Shown here: positions 58,297-64,000 of the stretch, one piece after another
Layout: the number at the start of each line of letters is the position of its first letter
Numbering within the stretch: the stretch's first letter is position 1
Assembly: GCA_011109175.1 (NCBI GenBank)
Contig: RDEW01000017.1
Location: 434,001-498,000, forward strand
Length of the DNA: 64,000 nucleotides
Reading direction: 5' to 3'
Source: Dicyema japonicum
Lineage: Eukaryota > Dicyemida > Rhombozoa > Dicyemidae
The notes under the pieces: model-generated
Database searches by the model: none
Told to the model about the DNA's origin: nothing
The model's input: the letters and a program-made list of their open reading frames with translations, nothing else
Translations under genes and position numbers: made by a program

Positions 58297-58765
58297 ATGA
58301 ATTTTGGTGATGGTTAGTCCACATTAATTAAAATTTAGCACCAACACTAAGAAAAAACAAACTGGATGAAAGTTCAATTAGTAGACGCAAATCAAAGATG
58401 TTGGAAGTTCTTGAGGCCGACAATTATTTCGATGATCCAAACACGGATCTCAAAATAGCTAAAGGTGGTCGAAAGTCGAGATCAAAGTCTGGCGTTATAT
58501 GCAGATGGAGACTGAATCTCACATTCACTCAAATCCTCGAGTATGAGACAAACGTAGGTCCAAAACATGTGAACTACTCCACTGCCTCTGCACCTCCTCC
58601 CTCATTTCCTTACGACCATTTTTGTAGTGTCTGCAGGTCTTGCTTATATTTTGAGTTGGTAGTTTTCATTCAAAGTACAAATGTATCTCATGTGGTGCCC
58701 GATATTGTTCTGTCTCTTGTAATGATTCCCACAAGGAAACAAGATGTCTTAAATGGATTGCCTGA
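58297..58765 (+). CDS. ZNHIT1: ZNHIT1 (Vps71), HIT zinc-finger subunit of SRCAP/SWR1
   Basis: HIT-type zinc-finger protein of the SRCAP/SWR1 chromatin remodeller that exchanges H2A for H2A.Z. ATG 58297 is followed by introns at 58313-58338 (26 nt) and 58637-58662 (26 nt), both in phase. An 18-nt GT-AG segment (58487-58504) divides by three and may be either a third, extremely short intron or six coding codons, giving 132 or 138 residues against 154 in human. Landmarks: SRRKSKMLEVLEADNYFDDP (human has the same RR..R.LE.LE.DNF.DDP pattern), NYSTASAPPPSFPYDHFCSV, then the zinc finger C-x2-C, YKCISCGARYCSVSC, NDSHKETRCLKWIA and TGA. All seven Cys/His finger ligands that I can trace after the first CSVC are present. 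A partial copy lies at 60709-60768. Confidence 0.93.
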
Positions 58766-58859
58766 ATAGTTGTTACATAAAATAGTTGATTTTGTAAAAT
58801 CAAATGTTTGTGAGTATTTGATTAATTTACCCTAAACATACCTCAGACCAGGAGGCGTA

Positions 58860-59270
58860 GTATTTAGTGCTGTCGTTCGTGTCGTTATTGGCTGTGGATA
58901 AGATTCCCGCTACTTATTCGCAGGATAACTCTTTTCAATTCACAGGAGTCGTGGACCAGCTGACTTGGAGACGCCTATTAATAAATAGGATCTTCCTCAC
59001 CTACATGGTGGAGGGGTTCCCATAATGGGTGATATGAATGGATGCGATGAAAGGAAAGGATACATCACACTTTGACTTGGGGATTGGATATACTTTAGAC
59101 GTAATAATTTTTTTTGCTATATTCTCCTTCCCCATACTTGCTATTTAGTAGAAGACTTTTTTATCCTTGGTTTGTTCTTTTTGTTCTTTCTTTCCTTTCT
59201 TCTGGCAGTGAATGGACTGATCTCTGCGATTTCAACCGTGGGATCTGGCTACATTTAATTATTTGATAAC
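58860..59270. other. Repeat-related DNA, no gene seen
   Basis: 58960-59050 contains inverted similarity to the R2 block (CATGGTGGAGGGGTTCCC). 59150-59215 is a pyrimidine-rich tract. Nothing coding is supported. Confidence 0.35.
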
Positions 59271-59282
59271 TTTTTCCATGTG

Positions 59283-59640
59283 TCAAAATTAAACGATTTA
59301 ATACACGAATGTTCTTCAATGCAAAAAAAGTGCAGATCTTCAGAGTCAGTATCAGAGATGAGCTTGAAGGTGCATTTCCATAATCTGGAAATTGAAAAAA
59401 TCGAAAATAATGAAACTTTAGACATGACCATTCTCAGAATAATTTTCTTTCACATCCTATACGAAACTTTTTCAATCTCATAATGAACTCAGGATAATCA
59501 GATGCATAAAGTTTCAGAACTGAGAGAGGGACATGCAAAAATTTTAGATTTGAATCTTTTATAAAAATTGAAAGAACTTAACAAAGATCCACAAGGTTAC
59601 AGATAATAGATGATAGCTAATTCTGTAGTTGTGTCTAGCA
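59283..59640 (+). CDS. Possible exons of an unknown coiled-coil protein
   Basis: The plus strand is open as SKLNDLIHECSSMQKKCRSS then VSEMSLKVHFHNLEIEKIEN, and after a gap shows MHKVSELREGHAKILDLNL. The heptad-like spacing suggests coiled coil, but no start or splice chain could be established. Confidence 0.2.
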
Positions 59641-59869
59641 ATTTATGGATTGTTAAATAACTCTCGAATCTAACTTAAATTTCTCTAAAAGTTGTTTCGA
59701 TTTTCGAAATTACTATAAAGTAACCTTATATTCGGTTCTTTATTTTCCTTGGGTTTTAACTTCTCTCTTATTTGTTTCTCTTGAAACAAAACTTAGTGGA
59801 TGTTCTTAAGTGATAAACTTTTCTTATTAACCCGGTCAATATCAACGACCCGGGTTTTTATGGCATACG

Positions 59870-60330
59870 AGAATACTTAACAATCAACAACCTTTTTCGC
59901 CAGCCTCCTCAGGCAGGTTCGATTCTGGTTGCTGAAACAACTCCGAGAGCGTCTTGTCCAATTGATCCTTCTGCCCATATGGCATCTCAGGGCTTTGCCT
60001 CCAATAATCCAGTGTCAGGCGTTCCAAAGTCTATTTTAAAACAGTGGACTGTGGATAGGCCTGGAGTTTCCTATCTACCCCTAACTGTTTTAGATAACCC
60101 TTGTGGTCCTTTGTTGCAATTTCTAACCACGTCATTACTATTGGAATAACGAGGACCTTGCAACCAAGATTCTGCCACATCTAGTTGACAAACAAGTCAT
60201 ACTTCCTTTTTTCTCCAAACGGTCTGGGAAGTAATGCCAACTTCTATGATATGGACATGGCCAGACTACTTATCGTGTGCCACAATGTCCCGTTTATTGT
60301 GCCTGACTAGCACCGAGGTTCGGATAATTT
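59870..60330 (-). mobile_element. LINE (R2/NeSL-like) C-terminal fragment
   Basis: Two minus frames combine as NKRDIVAHDK, a HVHIIEVGITSQTVWRKKEV block, LGCKVLVIPIVMTWLEIATK and HKGYLKQLGVDRKLQA. This is the endonuclease-like domain (D.V..D.....I.EV..P) and terminal motif of R2-group LINEs, and is the natural partner of the N-terminal piece at 13692-15060. Confidence 0.6.
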
Positions 60331-60449
60331 AAAAATTTATTATTTATTTATTTAAAAAATAATAAATAAATGTGGTAGATCTGTTTATTTAACGGTAACG
60401 ATTAACTCTAGGTTTTAATTGTTACATCTGCCGAAATAATTAACACGAT

Positions 60450-60560
60450 GTGCCTTTCATGGTAGCTACCGAGATTAACTAGATTCTTGGCTTCTGAGAG
60501 CGACTAGACATCCCAGATTCTTGATGAAAGACAATCACTTAAAATTACAACTAAAATTAA
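60450..60560 (-). repeat. Interspersed repeat R1, diverged copy
   Basis: CATCCCAGATTCTTGATGAA follows a GGTAGCTACCGAGATTAACT block, matching R1 with several changes. Confidence 0.5.
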
Positions 60561-60708
60561 ATCTATAAGAATAATCAAAATTATGAAATCTGGAATGAAG
60601 AACCCCACAAACGGAAATGGTTTTTGCCATTTTCCGCAGCATGCCCACTGTTTCTTGGTAGGTGAAGCATGATTTGTCAGTAATTTCTTTGTTTATATTT
60701 CCGAAAAT

Positions 60709-60776
60709 AGATGTTGGAAGTTCTTGAGACTGACAATTACTTCGACGATCCAGACACAGATCTCAAAAATAATATT
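60709..60776 (+). pseudogene. Partial duplicate of the ZNHIT1 second exon
   Basis: AGATGTTGGAAGTTCTTGAG at 60709 matches 58397 exactly and the match continues about 60 bases with six changes, encoding MLEVLETDNYFDDPDTDLK against MLEVLEADNYFDDPNTDLK. Three of five changed codons are silent. It is preceded by a plausible 3' splice site (AAAATAG) and runs into unrelated sequence and a stop at about 60802, with no zinc finger. It is either a decayed partial copy or one exon of a small paralogue. Confidence 0.75.
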
Positions 60777-60829
60777 ATATTTAAAAAATTCGTTTTAGTA
60801 TAACTCTAACTATCGATCTTTGTCGACAT

Positions 60830-61440
60830 ATTTGATACCACGTCCTCCCACGACAGCAATGGGGATCACTGAAGGAGCCATTGGGTTTTATGAACCAGCA
60901 GGCTCATTATCTTGGAAAAAGACAATGATTTCCAGCTTGTGCCTCCAGTTGTCTTTCAACAACAACCCGAACGTGAACCGGTTCGGGAGCCCTTGTATTT
61001 CTTCTCTTCGGACTTGTATTTATTTATTAACCCCAGGGTCACAATCTATGGTAAGCACAGCAAAGACAGTCACAAATAATTAATCCAAGGAAAAAATCAA
61101 AAGGAGAACGTCTGCTTGTGTCGACCAAATCCATCCTCCAATCGGCTTCCGAGAAGGTCAATTCTCGTCAAACGAATCTCACCCGTCCTTCTGTCAGGAC
61201 ACAGTTGTCGAAAGGGATCTTCCTACCTTCAGACTTCTCCGATTTTTCTGTTGCGGATAATGCCTTTATCAAACTCTCGCGTTACCCATAAGCCTACCTA
61301 TACAAGACTGCCCTTCATCTACACTTGATGGCCATGGGGAAGATCACCTTTTCTCGTATCCTAGCCCGCCTTCTGTTTCTCCTTCGCATGGAATCAGCCT
61401 TTTGGACCACTGGGAACGTCCGTCATTGGTAGTTACGTTT
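60830..61440 (-). mobile_element. R1 remnant and LINE inter-domain fragment
   Basis: 60840-60960 is a diverged R1. The minus strand from about 61325 to 61110 reads VGLWVTRELDKGIIRNRKIG, then CPDRRTGEIRLTRIDLLGSR and LEDGFGRHKQTF, an Arg/Asp-rich stretch with a single stop that looks like a LINE region between endonuclease and RT. No host gene is evident. Confidence 0.4.
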
Positions 61441-61543
61441 TTGTTAGCCACCAGTTTTCTCAACTTAAAAGAAAGAGGAAGAATTAAAATTATAAATAAA
61501 AAAGTTAAAATTATAAAATGAAATTAAAATCCAAAAAGTAAAT

Positions 61544-61744
61544 TTAGTAGCGGTTCTTCAATTTAAAAGGCCAGGATTCTTTTTCGTACTTTTTTTTCCC
61601 GTCATTAAGAATTTCCCAATGACAAAAAATAATATTTTCACGGACATTATACGATGATCGCTTTTTACGTTTTTTTGAAGTCATTGATGATGCCACATCG
61701 ACACGATCATCCCCTATCATAATGTCCACGTTTGAGAAAGTCAC
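61544..61744 (-). CDS. Open frame for a small basic protein, uncertain
   Basis: The first ATG (about 61724) gives MIGDDRVDVASSMTSKKRKK then RSSYNVRENIIFCHWEILND and ends FKLKNRY before TAG at about 61546. The KKRKKR string could be a nuclear signal. There is no recognised domain, and upstream coding sequence may exist in other exons. Confidence 0.3.
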   Translation of the reverse strand: MTFSNVDIMIGDDRVDVASSMTSKKRKKRSSYNVRENIIFCHWEILNDGKKKYEKESWPFKLKNRY

Positions 61745-62029
61745 ATGAGATTTTTTCGACGTAGAGTAGGTAGAGCATTTTGGACATATCTAGTTCTTAC
61801 AAATTCATTGAGATTCGTTATATCCATTGAACTAATCATATCAATCTAAAAATTACTTAAATTTCAATTTATTGTGCATCGCATCATTACTGGTCATTTG
61901 AAAACAAAGTTAACCATTTTATTTAAAAATATTAATTAATAAACAATCAAATTCACTTTTATTATAATTAATTTTAAAATTTATTGACTGTGATTCTTAT
62001 TTTAATTTTGATTAATGGCTCTCCTTTGT

Positions 62030-62440
62030 AGACATAGGTGCAAGAGGGGCACGTCGCCACCTCAACAAAGTATCTTCTTACTAGGACTGAGCTGGCCAGC
62101 GAGAATAAGCAAGGAATCACTAAATAAGAGATGTTGTATGGATCCACTGATTCTCGAAATTTTTAAGGCTATTTGGACATATCTTACGTATGGACTCGGG
62201 TGCTCCAGCTAACATAGCAATGGAGGATTACTTCATGAGACAGGGAACGTGTTTTCGTGGACGCCGGCGTATTACACTACCAGAAACACTTGATGGAGAT
62301 CTAAAGCTCGTGAAAAAAAGTCTAAGAAGTGGAGACGATCTGGACGAGTTGAGGAAACTATTTTACGATCGAGGAGGTTGGAAAAAGTTAGTTCGGAGGA
62401 TTATTTTAAATTCTGCACGAGTGAAATTATAACTATGATT
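62030..62440 (+). mobile_element. LINE family A C-terminus
   Basis: In two frames: LGLSWPARISKESLNKRCCM, then MDSGAPANIAMEDYFMRQGT and RRRITLPETLDGDLK with GGWKKLVRRIILNSARVKL before TAA. This matches 6308-6763 and 33797-34060. It is the cleanest of the three, with one frameshift near 62190. Confidence 0.7.
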
Positions 62441-62589
62441 AAACCTGATGGGTCTTTGGTTCTTGAAGAACCGTCTAAATATACCACCAGGAAAGTCACA
62501 TGTAACAACTTTTACCCCATCACGAAAAGAAATACGGGCAACACAGCAATAAAATTGTATGATTTTCCGATCCCTATTAAGAAGACTTT

Positions 62590-62800
62590 TTCAATCTTCT
62601 CCTTTCATTCACTCATCAAGTGGACCTGGTAATCGCGAGGATCCAAAAGAAATTTGGAATTCTCAAAGCTTTTACGTACTCTCTAGTATCTTCCCGCCCA
62701 TAGTTAGAACTTAAATACAAACAATTTGTTCTACCGAGTATCAAGTACGCCTGTGCTGCGTGGATTGCCCCGACATCATTATCGGAGCCTATTTCCCCGA
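62590..62800 (+). mobile_element. LINE family B thumb fragment
   Basis: After a frameshift the plus strand reads ARIQKKFGILKAFTYSLVSS, then KYKQFVLPSIKYACAAWIAP, the thumb block seen at 22404-22820 and 27050-27250. Confidence 0.55.
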
Positions 62801-63224
62801 GATTTCAGCTGTTATCTCTTGAAGACAAATTTTAAAGATTTTTGACTTTAGCTGAGACTGATCCATGGTGAGTATGTCAGTACGAAGTTGGAAGGGAAGA
62901 AGCAATCGACACATGTAGTGTCCCAAGCCAAATATTTCTAACCTTTCCAAAAGAAAAATCATTTTGTCAAGTTTTTTGTTAATGCAGTCAAGTCCAAGGG
63001 GTTCCAAATGTACAGAATATCCAGCGACTTCAAGTCCTTCTGCGATAAGATAATTGACTATTTGTTAAGGTTTTCGATACAGCAAGAAACGTGAAGTATC
63101 ATATACGAATTTACATAGCATGCGTTCTACATCTTCTTCACATGTTTAAAAAACCAGAGAGTGTTTTAAAAACGTAGATCTTCTTATTTCTTCGATGAAA
63201 GCTGCCACTAAGAAAGAAGAGAAA

Positions 63225-63455
63225 ATTTTGTTCCGATTGAAGGTTCCACGCATCTAAGATGCTTTGGATTGAAGAGTGACATCGTCATCGATGAAAATTT
63301 CACTGCAGAACCGAATCGTCTATAAAGGACTCACGCAACAAAAAAGTGAGGAGCATTCCTTGGTTCTCCTCTACGATTAGTTATCATACTTCTTTTTAAA
63401 TAAATGTGTTTTCCTGCCTGGGAGGAGCTATAGCTAATAGGCCCTATCTTAAAGT
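63225..63455 (+). repeat. tRNA-derived SINE, 5'-truncated copy
   Basis: GGTTCCACGCATCTAAGATG, then GAGTGACATCGTCATC, CATTCCTTGGTTCT, ACGATTAGTTA, AAATAAATGTGTTTTCCTGC and GGAGCTATAGCTA follow the same order as the full SINE at 12698-13015 (read on its minus strand). The tRNA-like head with boxes A and B is missing, so this copy cannot drive its own transcription. Confidence 0.75.
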
Positions 63456-63559
63456 GCAGTATTATTATGGTAGCGTCTGCAAATTTCAGTTTTGTCCGTA
63501 ATTTTCTTAAATATTTAAAAATAATTTAAAATATAATTTTGTTGTCAAGACTACTACAA

Positions 63560-64000
63560 ATGGAGACCGATCTTTCATTCAAAAATATTTTAAAATTTAG
63601 AAATATAGAACAACTTGAAAAGCTAGTTGCCTCTGATGTGGACATAAACAAGTCTTGTGAAGGCCGGGAAAATTTTACTCCTCTTCATTGGGCGTGCTTT
63701 TATGGGAATTTAGAAGTTGGTCAATTTTAAATAAGCCAGGCCACTCACTATCTACTCTGGCATGGAGCAAATGTATTTGCGACTGCCTTCCGTGGCTGGA
63801 CTCCTCTTCACATTGTAGGGTTAAAGGGAACTAGCAAATGTGCTGAAGTAAGTCAAGAATGGTTTAATTTCCAAGTCTTTATTAAATTATGATGCGGATA
63901 TCAATGCTAAAGATTCACGTGGATGTACCCCCGCTCATCTGGCTGCGATTCATGGTCATTCGATTACCCTTTCAGGAATACTAAAGCAAGGAGCGGTAGA
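63560..64000 (+). CDS. Ankyrin-repeat protein, 5' part (runs off the window)
   Basis: ATG 63560 begins METDLSFKNILKFRNIEQLE. In-phase introns at 63716-63739 (24 nt) and 63848-63875 (28 nt) join four ankyrin repeats: FTPLHWACFYGNLE, then HYLLWHGANVFATAFRGWTP followed by LHIVGLKGTSKCAESLLNYD, then ADINAKDSRGCTPAHLAAIH with HGHSITLSGILKQGA at the window edge. The TPLH tetrapeptides and the GAD/GAN loops are canonical. These repeats bind partner proteins, and the overall function depends on domains outside the window. The first 20 residues form a capping helix. The protein class (for example kinase, ASB or scaffold type) cannot be determined here. Confidence 0.9.

Noticed and set aside
63716-63739. 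Intron in the ankyrin gene starting at the GT of GGTCAATTTT
   Set aside because: That start breaks the ankyrin frame; starting three to four bases earlier (GTTGGTCAAT) keeps it.
63808-63829. A GTAGGGTTAAAG intron in the ankyrin gene
   Set aside because: Left unspliced it encodes VGLKG, which fits the ankyrin helix spacing exactly.
1-64000. CRISPR array, bacterial operon or viral genome
   Set aside because: No regularly spaced identical repeats, no bacterial gene order and no viral structural genes; spliced animal genes and LINEs account for the readable sequence.

Overview
This is an AT-rich nuclear window from a eukaryote, almost certainly an animal. Genes are split by extremely short introns: those I could thread run mostly 20 to 29 nt (extremes 18 and 32), have GT-AG ends, and keep the reading frame of recognisable proteins. 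TAA, TAG and TGA are all used as stops, so the code is standard. Micro-introns, an animal-like gene set (tubby, AP-2 alpha, annexin, ZNHIT1, VPS29, uS11) and a dense load of decayed LINEs fit a dicyemid mesozoan best. Dicyemids are known for introns of about this size. The species is an inference; no rRNA or mitochondrial marker is present.

Layout. 1-1100: two unrecognised multi-exon genes. 1.2-8.2 kb: broken LINE pieces. 8.4-9.0 kb: VPS29 (+). 9.1-15.1 kb: repeats, a tRNA-derived SINE and two LINE lineages. 15.1-15.7 kb: a two-exon unknown gene (-). 18.4-23.3 kb: LINE remnants. 23.5-24.7 kb: annexin (-). 26.7-27.5 kb: LINE. 28.6-29.4 kb: a pogo-like DNA transposon relic. 29.5-30.0 kb: ribosomal protein uS11/RPS14 (-). 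30.5-32.0 kb: a LINE interrupted by a small inverted-repeat element with a clear target duplication. 34.3-34.6 kb: a small membrane-protein gene (-). 36.0-36.5 kb: a minisatellite. 38.2-40.9 kb: the most complete LINE (zinc-knuckle ORF1, endonuclease, RT). 41.3-41.7 kb: a six-exon gene for a small secreted, prohormone-like peptide. 42-50 kb: LINE debris plus a Ginger-like integrase transposon inside a telomere-like CCCTAA tract. 51.0-54.1 kb: AP-2 alpha adaptin (+). 55.2-56.8 kb: tubby-like protein (+). 58.3-58.8 kb: ZNHIT1 (+), with a partial copy at 60.7 kb. 62-63.5 kb: LINE and SINE pieces. 63.56 kb to the end: the start of an ankyrin-repeat gene.

The host genes are unrelated housekeeping functions (endosomal and clathrin trafficking, chromatin remodelling, translation, membrane binding); I see no operon or gene cluster. 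I found no virus-like system, CRISPR array or defence island. The most novel items are the micro-intron architecture, the secreted-peptide gene, and several transposons whose boundaries can be read to the base.
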